Of a stretch of 64,000 nucleotides of DNA, positions 35,471 to 49,509 are shown piece by piece (within the stretch, counting starts at the first letter, position 1; every line of letters begins with the position of its first letter). Below the pieces are notes generated by a model. The model had not been told where the DNA came from. It saw nothing but the letters and a program-made list of their open reading frames with translations, and searched no databases. Source of the stretch: Gracilibacillus ureilyticus (GTDB lineage: Bacteria; Bacillota; Bacilli; Bacillales; Amphibacillaceae); contig NZ_FOGL01000007.1 of assembly GCF_900111195.1 (NCBI RefSeq), positions 78,079 to 142,078 of the forward strand. Direction: 5' to 3'. A program made the position numbers and the translations under genes.

Positions 35471-36976
35471 ATGGCACAGGGAAAGGGATTGCAATTATCA
35501 CTACAAACAATGAGTCTTGTAGCGGGATTTATGGTATGGGTTCTGCTTTCCTCATTAATGAGTTTTATAAAACAGGATATCAGTTTGACAGCCGGGCAGA
35601 TCTCTCTTATCACTGCTGCACCGGTTATCTTAGGTTCCATTTTCCGGGTTCCTTTTGGGTATTATGCTAACAGATTTGGTGCACGCATCATATTTATTAC
35701 TGGTTTACTGTTTTTAGTTTTGCCTGTTGGCTACTTAGGAATTGCAGATGGTTTCTTTGATTTATTGCTAGCAGGGATTTTTCTTGGTATTGGGGGCGCA
35801 TTGTTTTCTGTCGGGGTCACCTCTTTACCGAAATATTATCCAAAAGAGAAGCACGGTTTTGTCAATGGTATTTACGGGGTCGGTAACATAGGTACTGCCA
35901 TTACATCCTTTGGTGCGCCAATAATTGCAGGTATGTTTGGTTGGCGTCAGGCAGTTTTCACCTTTATTATTCCATTGATATTGTTTGCTGTTCTTAACTT
36001 TATTCTGGGAGACAGGAAAGAACCAAAAGTTGAGACTTCATTAAAAGATCAGATATTAAGTGTATATAAAAATAATAAACTATGGTTTCTCAGTTTCTTT
36101 TACTTCCTTACCTTTGGATCATTCGTTGCCCTGACTGTTTATTTACCAAATTTCCTTGTTTCGGAATTCCAGTTAACAGAAGTAGATGCGGGTTTAAGGA
36201 CAGCGGTATTTGTTGCACTATGTACATTACTGAGACCTGTTGGCGGGATTTTAGGTGATAAATTTAATCCCTTTAAAGTTCTGATGGTTGTCTTCGCAGG
36301 ACTCACGATTTCCGGTGTATTGTTGTCCTTTTCGCCGACAATTCTGCTTTACACAATAGGCAGTTTATCTGTAGCCATATTCTCGGGAATAGGAAATGGA
36401 ACAATCTTCAAATTAGTTCCGCTCTATTTTACAAAACAGGCGGGAATTGTAAATGGTATTGTAGCCGCAATGGGAGGGATCGGCGGATTTTTCCCGCCAA
36501 TCATATTAACTATCGTGCATGACATTAATGGACACTATGCAATTGGGTTCATGGCACTTTCCCAATTTGCATTAGCAAGTTTAATCATCATTATTTGGAT
36601 GTATTATACAGATAAACTCAATTTATCGAACTATATTGTGAATAATGCTGGCCAGGGTATTTTAGTTACAGATGAAAATCGCAGAATTACGAAAACGAAC
36701 AAAGCTTTTCAGCATATTACAGGATATTCTGAAGATGAAGTCATTGGCCATACTCCATTTGTCCTTAGTTCAGGAGTTCAGGATGAGGCATTTTATGAGG
36801 AAATGTGGAAGCAGCTGAGAGCGAATGGCATTTGGCAAGGTGAAATTATCAATAAAAGAAAAGACGGCGAATTATATAAACAATGGCTGTCAATTAGTGC
36901 GCTGAAAGATGCAGGAAACAATATCACCAATTATGTCGGCATATTCAGTGAAATGAAAGAAAAGGAAAAAGTTTAG
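35471..36976 (+). CDS. narK: NarK-type nitrate/nitrite transporter with C-terminal PAS domain (copy 1)
   Basis: A 501-residue fusion. Residues 1-385 form a 12-helix MFS transporter with both nitrate-signature regions: NGIYGVGNIGTA and GIGNGTIFKLVP. Residues about 388-495 form a PAS domain, IVNNAGQGILVTDENRRITK through ITGYSEDEVIGHTP to NYVGIFSEMKE, of the kind normally found in signalling proteins. NarK proteins usually stop after helix 12 (about 395-400 residues). ATG at 35471 with AGGAAGG upstream. It follows narI by 211 bases and has a close paralogue at 39844. Confidence 0.9.
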   Translation: MAQGKGLQLSLQTMSLVAGFMVWVLLSSLMSFIKQDISLTAGQISLITAAPVILGSIFRVPFGYYANRFGARIIFITGLLFLVLPVGYLGIADGFFDLLLAGIFLGIGGALFSVGVTSLPKYYPKEKHGFVNGIYGVGNIGTAITSFGAPIIAGMFGWRQAVFTFIIPLILFAVLNFILGDRKEPKVETSLKDQILSVYKNNKLWFLSFFYFLTFGSFVALTVYLPNFLVSEFQLTEVDAGLRTAVFVALCTLLRPVGGILGDKFNPFKVLMVVFAGLTISGVLLSFSPTILLYTIGSLSVAIFSGIGNGTIFKLVPLYFTKQAGIVNGIVAAMGGIGGFFPPIILTIVHDINGHYAIGFMALSQFALASLIIIIWMYYTDKLNLSNYIVNNAGQGILVTDENRRITKTNKAFQHITGYSEDEVIGHTPFVLSSGVQDEAFYEEMWKQLRANGIWQGEIINKRKDGELYKQWLSISALKDAGNNITNYVGIFSEMKEKEKV

Positions 36977-37006
36977 CGGCAATGCTCTAAACTTTTTCCT
37001 TTTTTT
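36961..37006. terminator. Bidirectional terminator between narK copy 1 and murF
   Basis: Perfect 15-bp stem AAGGAAAAAGTTTAG / CTAAACTTTTTCCTT including the narK stop, 10-base loop, then TTTTT; T-rich on the other strand as well. Confidence 0.9.
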
Positions 37007-37007
37007 A

Positions 37008-38387
37008 CTACACAATAATGCCCTCAAGGATCTCTTCTAATTTCATCCCTCTTGATGCTTTTAACAGGACAGCAGTTTGCTCGTCCAACAGTGAGGACAA
37101 TTCTTCCGTTATTTCTTTTTTATCTGAGAAACTTTTTACGATAATCTTGTTATTCCGCTCCATTACACCTTCTGCAATATCTTCTGCAAGGTCACCATAG
37201 GTAAAAACATACTGAATTTCATATTGGGCGATATAATGGCCGATTTCCTTGTGGAATACAGCTTCTTTCGAACCGAGTTCCAGCATATCACCAAGTACAA
37301 GGATCTTATTAGTGAAATTACTCAATTGGTCTACTAATGAGATAGCCGCACGCATAGAGGTGGGGCTTGCATTATATGCATCATTGATAATCAGTGAACC
37401 ATTTTGACCTTGATGGGTTTCCAAACGCATTTTCGTAATGCGCAAACTTTCTAATTGTTGCTGAATGGTCCTGTCCGGGACATTCATATAATTTGCAATA
37501 GCAATTGCGAATAAAGCATTTTTCACATTGTGTAAGCCTAGCACAGGCAATTTGATTGTAATATCTGGGAGAATATTAGCCCTGAAGGTAGTCCCATTCT
37601 CATTAACTAAAATAGACTCCGGATAAAGAGATGAGTTTTTCTCCATACCTATCGCCTTTTTCGAAAATGGATAAGTTAGATTTTGTACTTTTTCTAGTAA
37701 CAACGGTTCATCCCCGTCAAAGAGAAATAGTCCATTAGGCTTCAACCCTTTAGTGATTTCAAATTTTGCTGTAGCGATGTTCTCCCTTGAACCGAGTTCC
37801 TCGAGATGAGATTCACCGATATTAGTAATAACAGCAATATCTGGTTTAGCAATATAGGAAAGCTTTTCGATCTGGCCAAGTGCACTCATGCCCATTTCAA
37901 GAACCATAATCTCCGTTGACTCCTCCAATGAAAGCAATGTGAGAGGCAGCCCTTGCTGGCTATTATAGTTTCCTGCCGTTTTCTGCACCTTGTATGTACC
38001 TGACAGTACTTGGGCAATCATATCCTTTGTCGTCGTCTTTCCATTACTTCCAGTAATGCCGATAATTGTCACACCTAATTCTTCACGGTAGCTTCTGGCT
38101 AAGTTCTGCATTGCGAGCAATGGATCATCGACAAATAATAAAGGAACATTGTCTGGCGGATCCGGAATATCTTTCTTCCAGAAAGCTGCACCAGCACCTG
38201 ATTGATAGGCTTTTTCCACGAATTGATGCCCGTCAGTATTTGTTCCTGGTAATGGGATAAATAATTGATCATTTTGTATTTGCCGGGTATCAATGGAAAC
38301 ACCTGAAATTTGTTTATTACCTGCTGCTGGATCGGAAAGAGTCGCATCTGACATAGCGGCTATCTGGTTAAGTGTTCGTGTTATCAA
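37008..38387 (-). CDS. murF: UDP-MurNAc-tripeptide D-Ala-D-Ala ligase MurF
   Basis: A 459-residue Mur ligase adding D-Ala-D-Ala to the peptidoglycan precursor in the cytoplasm. N-terminal UDP-binding domain (about 1-100), central ATPase with GITGSNGKTTTKDM (about 109-122), and C-terminal domain with NDAYNASPTSMRAAI (about 336-350), LGDMLELG. GTG/ATG starts fit; preceded by ddl 15 bases upstream, as in B. subtilis. Confidence 0.96.
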   Translation of the reverse strand: MITRTLNQIAAMSDATLSDPAAGNKQISGVSIDTRQIQNDQLFIPLPGTNTDGHQFVEKAYQSGAGAAFWKKDIPDPPDNVPLLFVDDPLLAMQNLARSYREELGVTIIGITGSNGKTTTKDMIAQVLSGTYKVQKTAGNYNSQQGLPLTLLSLEESTEIMVLEMGMSALGQIEKLSYIAKPDIAVITNIGESHLEELGSRENIATAKFEITKGLKPNGLFLFDGDEPLLLEKVQNLTYPFSKKAIGMEKNSSLYPESILVNENGTTFRANILPDITIKLPVLGLHNVKNALFAIAIANYMNVPDRTIQQQLESLRITKMRLETHQGQNGSLIINDAYNASPTSMRAAISLVDQLSNFTNKILVLGDMLELGSKEAVFHKEIGHYIAQYEIQYVFTYGDLAEDIAEGVMERNNKIIVKSFSDKKEITEELSSLLDEQTAVLLKASRGMKLEEILEGIIV

Positions 38388-38402
38388 TTTTTCAACCTCC
38401 GA

Positions 38403-39458
38403 TCAATCGAATGTATACCTTATTTTCGTTTTTTCTTCGTGTCTTTCGATGGCTAATTCTACTAGCTTATTGATTAAGGACGGATAATCCAGGCCGCTGT
38501 TCTCCCACAGTAGTGGGAACATACTAACAGGTGTAAAACCAGGCATAGTATTGACTTCATTTATTAAAATTTCGTTGTTTTCTGTTAAAAAGAAATCCAT
38601 TCTTGCTAAGCCTGAACAATCCAGTGCTTTGTATGCTTTGACTGCCATTTCCCTGACAGAATTGTAAATATCATCAGAGACATCTGCAGGAATGATTAGG
38701 GCGGTATCACCGTCTTCATACTTTGATTGGTAATCATAAAATTCAGTTTTTGGTACAATTTCACCAACTACGGAGCATTCGGGTTCTTCATTTCCAATCA
38801 CTCCAATTTCAATTTCTCTTGCTGTTACGCCTTCTTCCACAATAATTCTGCGATCAAATTGTAATGCTTCGGTTATAGCCTCAATTAGTTTCTCACGGTT
38901 CGTTGCTTTATTGATCCCGACACTTGAACCGAGATTTGCTGGTTTCACAAAAACAGGATAGTTTAATGTCTGCTCAATATTTTTCACAACGTTTTCCTTG
39001 TTGTCTTCCCATTCTTTACGAATGAAACCAACATAATGGACTTGCGCTAATCCTGCTTGTGCAAAGATAGCTTTCATCGCAATTTTATCCATTCCAGCCG
39101 ACGAAGCTAATACTCCGTTACCGACATAAGGAAGATTCAATAGTTCCAAAAGCCCCTGAACCGTTCCATCTTCCCCGTTTGGACCATGAAGTAAAGGGAA
39201 TACTACTTCATTCTCTGTCTCTGTAAGGGTAAGTGGTGAGACAGATTCATCAGCCTGTTTATATTCGAGCAGTTTGGCATCATCCACTTTTCCTTCTAAT
39301 AAGGCACCTTTATGCCATAATCCTTTTCCATCTATGTAGATTGGCTGAACGTCATATTTTGATTGATCAACTGCATTCATTACAGCTTTTGCAGTTTGCA
39401 GGGATACATTATGCTCGGCAGATTTTCCGCCAAACAGTAAATGAATTTTTGTTCTCAT
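38403..39458 (-). CDS. ddl: D-alanine--D-alanine ligase Ddl
   Basis: A 351-residue ATP-grasp ligase making D-Ala-D-Ala. N-terminal [18 protein letters not shown] (about 6-23), substrate loop [12 protein letters not shown] (about 99-110), [11 protein letters not shown] (about 172-182) and the C-terminal [17 protein letters not shown] (within about 306-322). Lactate-type vancomycin resistance would need a changed loop; Lys/Tyr around this loop look standard. ATG with GGAGG upstream. Forms a two-gene unit with murF. Confidence 0.96.
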   Translation of the reverse strand: MRTKIHLLFGGKSAEHNVSLQTAKAVMNAVDQSKYDVQPIYIDGKGLWHKGALLEGKVDDAKLLEYKQADESVSPLTLTETENEVVFPLLHGPNGEDGTVQGLLELLNLPYVGNGVLASSAGMDKIAMKAIFAQAGLAQVHYVGFIRKEWEDNKENVVKNIEQTLNYPVFVKPANLGSSVGINKATNREKLIEAITEALQFDRRIIVEEGVTAREIEIGVIGNEEPECSVVGEIVPKTEFYDYQSKYEDGDTALIIPADVSDDIYNSVREMAVKAYKALDCSGLARMDFFLTENNEILINEVNTMPGFTPVSMFPLLWENSGLDYPSLINKLVELAIERHEEKTKIRYTFD

Positions 39459-39770
39459 AAAGGTATAACCTCCAAAATAATAATCTATATCTATGTGTTG
39501 AATATTATTCTATATACTATGAAATGGAAAGATGTCCTATACTTCTTTACAACACAATAATAAGTATACATCTAAAATGTTTAAATTCACAATGATGCTA
39601 TTAAAATTGATTAGATAGTTTCAGTTAAAGGGAGAGGTATGCGAGACTGATACATGAAACAAGGAGCAAAATCAACTAAATTAACAGTAGGAGTCAGCAC
39701 CGCAAAAAATTGCCCGGCTTATCAATTCTAAATAAGTGATCAGATAAAGTGAAATAAAAGAAAACTTATA

Positions 39771-39786
39771 TGTGAAATAGATCACA
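39771..39786. promoter_or_regulatory. Fnr-type binding site upstream of narK copy 2
   Basis: TGTGA-AATAGA-TCACA, a perfect Crp/Fnr half-site pair with 6-base spacing. Its centre lies about 40 bases before the expected transcription start given the -10 at 39806-39811, the classical activator position. The rest of the 39459-39843 gap holds the ddl promoter region and an unconvincing 25-codon ORF. Confidence 0.88.
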
Positions 39787-39805
39787 GACACACTGTGCAG
39801 CTATG

Positions 39806-39811
39806 TATATT
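39806..39811 (+). promoter_or_regulatory. -10 element of narK copy 2
   Basis: TATATT with no recognisable -35 hexamer, as expected for an Fnr-activated promoter. Confidence 0.6.
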
Positions 39812-39843
39812 CTAAAGTTAAATAGTATGATAGGAAAGGATGC

Positions 39844-41349
39844 ATGATGATGCAGAATGTCAAAAAGTTTCAATTGCCATTACAAACAATGAGTTTAGTC
39901 ACGGGTTTTATGGTATGGGTGTTATTGTCATCATTAATGAGTTATATTAAGCAGGATATCGAGTTAACAGCAGGGCAAATTTCGTTAATTACTGCTGTCC
40001 CGGTCATTTTGGGCTCTATATTGCGTGTGCCGCTTGGGTATTACACAAACAGGTTCGGAGCGCGTGGGTTATTTATTTTGAGCATGCTGTTTCTTGTTTT
40101 ACCTGTAGGTTATTTAAGCATGGCGGATAGTTTCATTGATTTAATTATTGCAGGGTTATTCCTCGGGATTGGCGGGGCTGTGTTCTCAGTCGGTGTAACA
40201 TCACTGCCGAAATACTACCCGAAAGAAAAGCATGGCTTTGTTAATGGGATTTATGGCGTTGGTAATATTGGCACAGCTGTCACTTCATTCGGAGCACCGA
40301 TTATCGCAGGGATGTATGACTGGCGTATAGCTGTGCTTGTATTTATCCTTCCGTTAGTGTTATTTGCTGTGTTGAACTTTTTGCTTGGTGACCGGAACGA
40401 ACCTAAAGTGGATACTTCCTTAAAGCAGCAGGTGATGAGTGTCTACAAGAACAATAAACTCTGGTTCCTAAGTTTCTTTTATTTTTTAACTTTCGGCTCG
40501 TTTGTGGCATTAACCGTGTATTTGCCCAATTTCCTCGTATCTGAATTTCAATTATCAGAAGTGGATGCAGGCCTTAGAACAGCAGGATTTATTGTATTAT
40601 GCACACTAATGCGGCCGATCGGGGGATGGCTTGGTGATAAATTTGACCCGTTTAAAGTATTGATGGCTGTTTTTGCAGGATTGACGATCTCAGGTATATT
40701 ACTATCCTTTTCACCAACTATTCTCCTGTATACTGTTGGAAGTTTATCTGTTGCATTCTTCTCCGGTATCGGGAATGGAACAATATTCAAATTGGTACCA
40801 TTATATTTTACGAAGCAGGCTGGGATTGTGAATGGTATAGTTGCAGCAATGGGAGGACTCGGAGGATTTTTTCCACCGCTTATTCTGACAATGGTGTATG
40901 AAATTAATGGTCATTATGCTATCGGTTTTATGGCATTATCCCAATTCGCATTAGCAAGTTTAATTATTATTGTGTGGATGTACTATACGGATAAGCTGCA
41001 TATATCGGATTTTATTGTTAAAAATGCTGGGCAGGCCATCCTGGTAACAGATGAACATCGAAAAATAACAAAAACTAATCATGCCTTCGAATTAATTACT
41101 GGATATAGAGAAGAAGAGGTGATCGGTGTATCTCCAAAAATTCTTCAGTCAGATAAACAGGATAAAGATTTTTATAAAAATATGTGGGACCAATTAAACA
41201 GTGCGGGTATTTGGCAAGGCGAAATTGTCAATAAAAGAAAAACAGGAAAACTGTATAAACAATGGTTATCTATTAGTGCATTAAAAGATGCCGGAGGGAA
41301 TGTAACAAACTATGTAGGTATATTCAGTGAAATAAAGGATGAAGCTTAG
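39844..41349 (+). CDS. narK: NarK-type nitrate/nitrite transporter with C-terminal PAS domain (copy 2)
   Basis: A 501-residue paralogue of the 35471 gene with the same MFS-plus-PAS layout. The MFS part has NGIYGVGNIGTA and GIGNGTIFKLVP; the PAS part runs from about residue 388, IVKNAGQAILVTDEHRKITK to VTNYVGIFSEIKD. By eye most residues are identical to copy 1, yet synonymous positions differ widely, so this is not a recent duplication. Three consecutive ATG codons (39844, 39847, 39850) make the exact start uncertain; AAAGGA fits the later ones better. Controlled by the Fnr site; terminated at 41342. Confidence 0.9.
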   Translation: MMMQNVKKFQLPLQTMSLVTGFMVWVLLSSLMSYIKQDIELTAGQISLITAVPVILGSILRVPLGYYTNRFGARGLFILSMLFLVLPVGYLSMADSFIDLIIAGLFLGIGGAVFSVGVTSLPKYYPKEKHGFVNGIYGVGNIGTAVTSFGAPIIAGMYDWRIAVLVFILPLVLFAVLNFLLGDRNEPKVDTSLKQQVMSVYKNNKLWFLSFFYFLTFGSFVALTVYLPNFLVSEFQLSEVDAGLRTAGFIVLCTLMRPIGGWLGDKFDPFKVLMAVFAGLTISGILLSFSPTILLYTVGSLSVAFFSGIGNGTIFKLVPLYFTKQAGIVNGIVAAMGGLGGFFPPLILTMVYEINGHYAIGFMALSQFALASLIIIVWMYYTDKLHISDFIVKNAGQAILVTDEHRKITKTNHAFELITGYREEEVIGVSPKILQSDKQDKDFYKNMWDQLNSAGIWQGEIVNKRKTGKLYKQWLSISALKDAGGNVTNYVGIFSEIKDEA

Positions 41350-41369
41350 CTAATGCTAGGCTTTTTCTG
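41342..41369 (+). terminator. Terminator of narK copy 2
   Basis: Stem AAGCTTAG / CTAGGCTT including the stop codon, then TTTCTGTTT; a second hairpin TTTTCTG / CAGAAAA follows directly. Confidence 0.75.
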
Positions 41370-41446
41370 TTTGCGCAGAAAAAATCGGATGTATTTTTCT
41401 GAAAATCTTCTTCCACAAGAAATAGTAATAACAAATTGAGATATCA

Positions 41447-41476
41447 TTCAATATTCGGGGAGATTTTTGCTATAAT
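41447..41476 (+). promoter_or_regulatory. Candidate promoter of the pcrB operon
   Basis: TTCAAT (41447-41452), 18 bases, TATAAT (41471-41476). The -10 is perfect; the -35 is weak. Confidence 0.55.
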
Positions 41477-41519
41477 GAAATAATGGATAACGAATCGTCA
41501 TTATTGGAGGATTATGATT

Positions 41520-42203
41520 GTGTATAATATGGAAGAATGGAAACATGTATTTAAATTAGACCCGGCGAAAGACTTGCCGGATGAAATATTAGACCAGATT
41601 TGTGAATCAGGTACGGATGCGATAATTGTTGGCGGGACAGACAATGTTACATTGGACGGAGTGCTGCAGTTACTCAGTTATATTCGCAGATATACTGTTC
41701 CTGTTATTCTTGAGATTTCCAATATAGAATCAGTTACACCAGGGTTCGATTACTTTTTTGTCCCTATGGTTTTAAATAGCAGCCAAAAGAAATGGTTAAT
41801 GGATATTCAGCATGAAGCTGTTGTAGAGTATGGCGATGTGATCAACTGGGAAGAAATGTTCGCAGAAGGGTATTGCATAATGAACCCCGATTCAAAAGTG
41901 TACCAGCTGGCAGACTGCAGTTTACCAACAGAAGAAGAGGCAGTAGCATATGCGAGAATGGCTGAACATTTATTTCGCTTACCGTTTTTTTATCTGGAAT
42001 ACAGTGGTAAATATGGCGATCCCCGGATTGTCAAACAGATTAAAAATGAATTAGAGAATACAAAGCTTATTTATGGTGGGGGAATTTCGGGCAAACAGCA
42101 AGCAGAAGAAATGAGTCAATTTGCAGATATTATTGTTGTAGGAAATGCGATTTACGAAAACCCGAAAGAAGCATTAAAAACAGTAAAAGCAGTAAAGAAA
42201 TAA
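41520..42203 (+). CDS. pcrB: Heptaprenylglyceryl phosphate synthase PcrB
   Basis: A 227-residue TIM-barrel prenyltransferase joining heptaprenyl diphosphate to glycerol-1-phosphate in Bacillales. GTG at 41520 gives [15 protein letters not shown], matching the B. subtilis N-terminus, with GGAGG 9 bases upstream; the ATG at 41514 is too close to it. Glycerol-phosphate site motifs [11 protein letters not shown] (about 157-167) and YGGGI (about 187-191), VVGNAIYE are present. First gene of pcrB-pcrA-ligA-camS. Confidence 0.94.
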   Translation: MYNMEEWKHVFKLDPAKDLPDEILDQICESGTDAIIVGGTDNVTLDGVLQLLSYIRRYTVPVILEISNIESVTPGFDYFFVPMVLNSSQKKWLMDIQHEAVVEYGDVINWEEMFAEGYCIMNPDSKVYQLADCSLPTEEEAVAYARMAEHLFRLPFFYLEYSGKYGDPRIVKQIKNELENTKLIYGGGISGKQQAEEMSQFADIIVVGNAIYENPKEALKTVKAVKK

Positions 42204-42216
42204 AGGTGGTGCTACA

Positions 42217-46481
<4,265 letters not shown>

Positions 46482-46482
46482 G

Positions 46483-47634
46483 ATGAAGCAAGGACGTTAC
46501 GTTCTGCTAATATTTATCTTGTTATTAACAGCATGTGCACCTGATTTCGGCCAATCACCAGAAGAGACGGTTATTGATGAAAACCAGGATGAAACACAGC
46601 AGGAAACCGCGATAATTCCGAAATACAATCTTTCCGAAGAGAATTATCGTGTGTTAATAGATTCAAACTTAAGTAAGGCAAGAGGTGTTATTACAAACCA
46701 GATTGCCAACCGTGTGGACATTGATGAACTGGAAGAAGGTTTACGAAGGCATTCTACAGAAGTATATGACCCTGAGAGTTATTATTTTCAGGAAGGTCAA
46801 TATTTGACAGAAGACATTCTATACAGTTGGCTGGAGCGTTATGATGAAGAAACAGACCCTTTAGGACTCAATCCTGAAATTAATGGGACAGAGAACCCTG
46901 TCGAAGACGAAAAAGCCAATCCAAAATATTTGTCCCATATTTTAGAACAGAATTACCTTACTAAATCGGAAGATGACGTCATGGAGCTTGCAGGTATCTC
47001 GATCGGAATTGCCATGAAATCTGTTTACCGTTTTCAGACGGAAATTGGCGGTCCTTATTATTATGAGAATATCCCGGAAAATGAAATGATGAAGGAGGCG
47101 AATGAACTAGCCGGTGAAATTGTGGCAAGAATTCGCCAAACAGAAGGTCTGGGTGATGTTCCGATTATGCTTGCCATTTATCGTGAGGCATCCCAAAGCT
47201 CGCTCGTTCCCGGGAACTTTGTAGCAAAAACGAATATACCTGGAGACAGCTCTTCTGTAGGTGACTGGCAGGAATTAAATGAAGAATATGTCCTGTTCCC
47301 ATCAGAATCGGGCCAAAACACTTATCCTGAGACATGGGCAACCATTGTTGATTTTGAGGCAGATATTTCTAATTATTTCCCGAACTACGTTAGTGTAATC
47401 GGAAAGGGCTTCTTCAGGGATGGACAATTAAATAATTTAACAATTGACATACCTGTATCATTCTATGGAAAAGCTGAGTTAATAGGATTTACCCAATATG
47501 TATACGGACTCGTCATTTCTGCTTTTCCGAACGACTTTAATCTGGAAATCAATATTACTTCAGGTGATAAAGTGGAAGCCCTGATCGTAAGGGATGCAGG
47601 AGCAGAAGAAGGGTTTGTCCATATTTATAACTAA
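46483..47634 (+). CDS. CamS-family lipoprotein (YerH)
   Basis: A 383-residue lipoprotein with signal peptide RYVLLIFILLLTAC, lipobox LLTAC, modified Cys at 18. An acidic linker (about 20-45) precedes the CamS domain (about 50-380). The family is called sex pheromone lipoprotein because the signal peptide of staphylococcal and enterococcal members yields cAM373-type heptapeptides. The mature protein's role is unknown. It starts one base after the ligA stop, so is translationally coupled. Confidence 0.9.
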   Translation: MKQGRYVLLIFILLLTACAPDFGQSPEETVIDENQDETQQETAIIPKYNLSEENYRVLIDSNLSKARGVITNQIANRVDIDELEEGLRRHSTEVYDPESYYFQEGQYLTEDILYSWLERYDEETDPLGLNPEINGTENPVEDEKANPKYLSHILEQNYLTKSEDDVMELAGISIGIAMKSVYRFQTEIGGPYYYENIPENEMMKEANELAGEIVARIRQTEGLGDVPIMLAIYREASQSSLVPGNFVAKTNIPGDSSSVGDWQELNEEYVLFPSESGQNTYPETWATIVDFEADISNYFPNYVSVIGKGFFRDGQLNNLTIDIPVSFYGKAELIGFTQYVYGLVISAFPNDFNLEINITSGDKVEALIVRDAGAEEGFVHIYN

Positions 47635-47648
47635 TGGATACAAATGTA

Positions 47649-47678
47649 TTTCAAAAAAGCGCTAAATAATGATAAAAT
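47649..47678 (+). promoter_or_regulatory. Weak candidate promoter of gatCAB
   Basis: TTTCAA (47649-47654), 18 bases, TAAAAT (47673-47678); 58 bases before gatC. Confidence 0.4.
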
Positions 47679-47736
47679 AAACGTTATGGATTTTACTTAC
47701 CACATGTCAAGGGAAATTTTATGGAGGTGACAAGTA

Positions 47737-48027
47737 ATGGCAGATATTTCAAAAGACCAGGTAAAACATGTTGCGAATCTAGCGCGTCTTGCTTTAACAG
47801 ATGAAGAAGTAGAAAAAATGGCAAAACAACTTGGTGACATTATCAGTTATGCAGAGCTTTTAAATGAACTGGATACAGATAATGTGGAACCAACAACACA
47901 CGTATTGGATTTAAAAAATGTGATGCGTAAAGATGAACCAAGAGAGTGGATCAGCAAGGAAGATGCACTGAAAAATGCACCAGATCAAAAAGACGGACAA
48001 TTCCGTGTGCCGTCTATTCTTGAATAA
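47737..48027 (+). CDS. gatC: Glu-tRNA(Gln) amidotransferase subunit GatC
   Basis: A 96-residue subunit that stabilises GatA-GatB. Opening [19 protein letters not shown] and [12 protein letters not shown] (about 49-60) are family hallmarks. ATG with GGAGGTGA upstream. First of gatCAB. Confidence 0.95.
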   Translation: MADISKDQVKHVANLARLALTDEEVEKMAKQLGDIISYAELLNELDTDNVEPTTHVLDLKNVMRKDEPREWISKEDALKNAPDQKDGQFRVPSILE

Positions 48028-48039
48028 GGAGGAATGACT

Positions 48040-49509
48040 GTGTCACTTTTCGATTATACACTGAAAGAGTTACAGGAAAAGCTACATAATAAAGAAATTA
48101 CTGTTAGTGATCTTGTGGAAACATCATTTGCCCGGATTAACGAGGTAGATGATGAAGTTCAAGCATTTCTAACGTTAAATGAAGAAGAAGCAAAAAAACA
48201 GGCAAAAGAACTTGATGAACAATTGGGAACTGATGCCTCTATATTATATGGTGCCCCAATTGGTATTAAAGATAATATCGTAACAAAGGGTTTACGCACA
48301 ACTGCTGCAAGCCAGATCCTTGCTAATTTAAACGATCCTTTATATGATGCAACCGTTGTGGAGAAATTAAATGCAGAAAAAACTGTTACAATTGGAAAAT
48401 TAAACATGGATGAGTTTGCGATGGGTTCCACTAATGAGAACTCCGGTTACAAAAAAACACGTAATCCATGGAATACAGATTATGTACCAGGTGGATCCAG
48501 TGGTGGTTCAGCAGCTGCAGTCGCTGCAGGAGAGGTTTTCTTCTCATTAGGTTCTGATACGGGCGGGTCAATTCGTCAGCCTGCATCATTCTGCGGTGTA
48601 GTTGGTTTAAAACCAACATATGGTCTTGTATCCCGGTTTGGATTAGTTGCATTTGCTTCATCACTTGATCAAATAGGACCTATCACAAGAACAGTGGAAG
48701 ATAATGCTCATTTACTGCAGGCTATTGTAGGGCATGACAAAATGGATTCCACTTCTGCGAATGTGGAAATTCCTAATTACAGTGATGCCTTTAAACAGGA
48801 TGTAAAAGGTTTACGTATCGCCGTACCAAAAGAATACTTAGCTGAAGGTGTAGATAAAGAAGTTAAAGAAGCTGTTCTTCAGGCATTAAAGAAATATGAA
48901 GAGCTTGGTGCCACTTGGGAAGAGGTTTCCCTGCCACACTCTAAATACGCTGTTGCAGCATATTATTTACTTTCATCCTCTGAAGCAAGTGCTAACCTAG
49001 CTCGTTTTGACGGGGTACGTTATGGTGTGCGCACAGAAAAACGTGTAGACATGCTTGATATGTTTAAACATTCACGTGCGGAAGGTTTCGGAGATGAAGT
49101 AAAACGCCGTATCATGCTTGGTACTTTTGCATTAAGTTCAGGATATTACGATGCGTATTACAAAAAAGCCCAAAAAGTCCGTACATTAATTAAAAATGAT
49201 TTTGAGAAGATCTTTGAAGATTATGATGTAATTGTCGGGCCAACTTCACCAACAACTGCCTATAAAATCGGTGAAAAAATTGATGATCCATTAACAATGT
49301 ATGTTGATGATATTCTAACAATTCCAGTAAACCTTGCTGGAGTTCCAGGAATCTCTGTACCATGCGGTTTATCCAGTGAAGGTCTGCCTATTGGTTTGCA
49401 AATTATCGGAAAACACTTTGATGAGTCTACTGTTTACCGTACTGCATATGCATTCGAGCAGGCGACAGACCATCATAAAAAACGTCCTAGCTTAGGGGGT
49501 GACAAATAA
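48040..49509 (+). CDS. gatA: Glu-tRNA(Gln) amidotransferase subunit GatA
   Basis: A 489-residue amidase that releases ammonia from glutamine. The amidase signature [14 protein letters not shown] (about 151-164) contains the cis-Ser and nucleophile region, with catalytic Lys in IGIKDNI (about 75-81). GTG at 48040 gives [11 protein letters not shown], as in B. subtilis, with AAGGAGG 7 bases upstream; the ATG at 48034 is too close to that site. Stop overlaps the gatB ATG. Confidence 0.96.
   Translation: MSLFDYTLKELQEKLHNKEITVSDLVETSFARINEVDDEVQAFLTLNEEEAKKQAKELDEQLGTDASILYGAPIGIKDNIVTKGLRTTAASQILANLNDPLYDATVVEKLNAEKTVTIGKLNMDEFAMGSTNENSGYKKTRNPWNTDYVPGGSSGGSAAAVAAGEVFFSLGSDTGGSIRQPASFCGVVGLKPTYGLVSRFGLVAFASSLDQIGPITRTVEDNAHLLQAIVGHDKMDSTSANVEIPNYSDAFKQDVKGLRIAVPKEYLAEGVDKEVKEAVLQALKKYEELGATWEEVSLPHSKYAVAAYYLLSSSEASANLARFDGVRYGVRTEKRVDMLDMFKHSRAEGFGDEVKRRIMLGTFALSSGYYDAYYKKAQKVRTLIKNDFEKIFEDYDVIVGPTSPTTAYKIGEKIDDPLTMYVDDILTIPVNLAGVPGISVPCGLSSEGLPIGLQIIGKHFDESTVYRTAYAFEQATDHHKKRPSLGGDK

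Noticed and set aside
39640-39720. Possible molybdenum-cofactor or other riboswitch before narK copy 2
   Set aside because: No conserved core of a known class could be matched, and the segment is upstream of the Fnr site and -10.
39654-39731. 25-codon ORF between ddl and narK copy 2
   Set aside because: No ribosome binding site, no known product, and it is upstream of the Fnr-dependent promoter.
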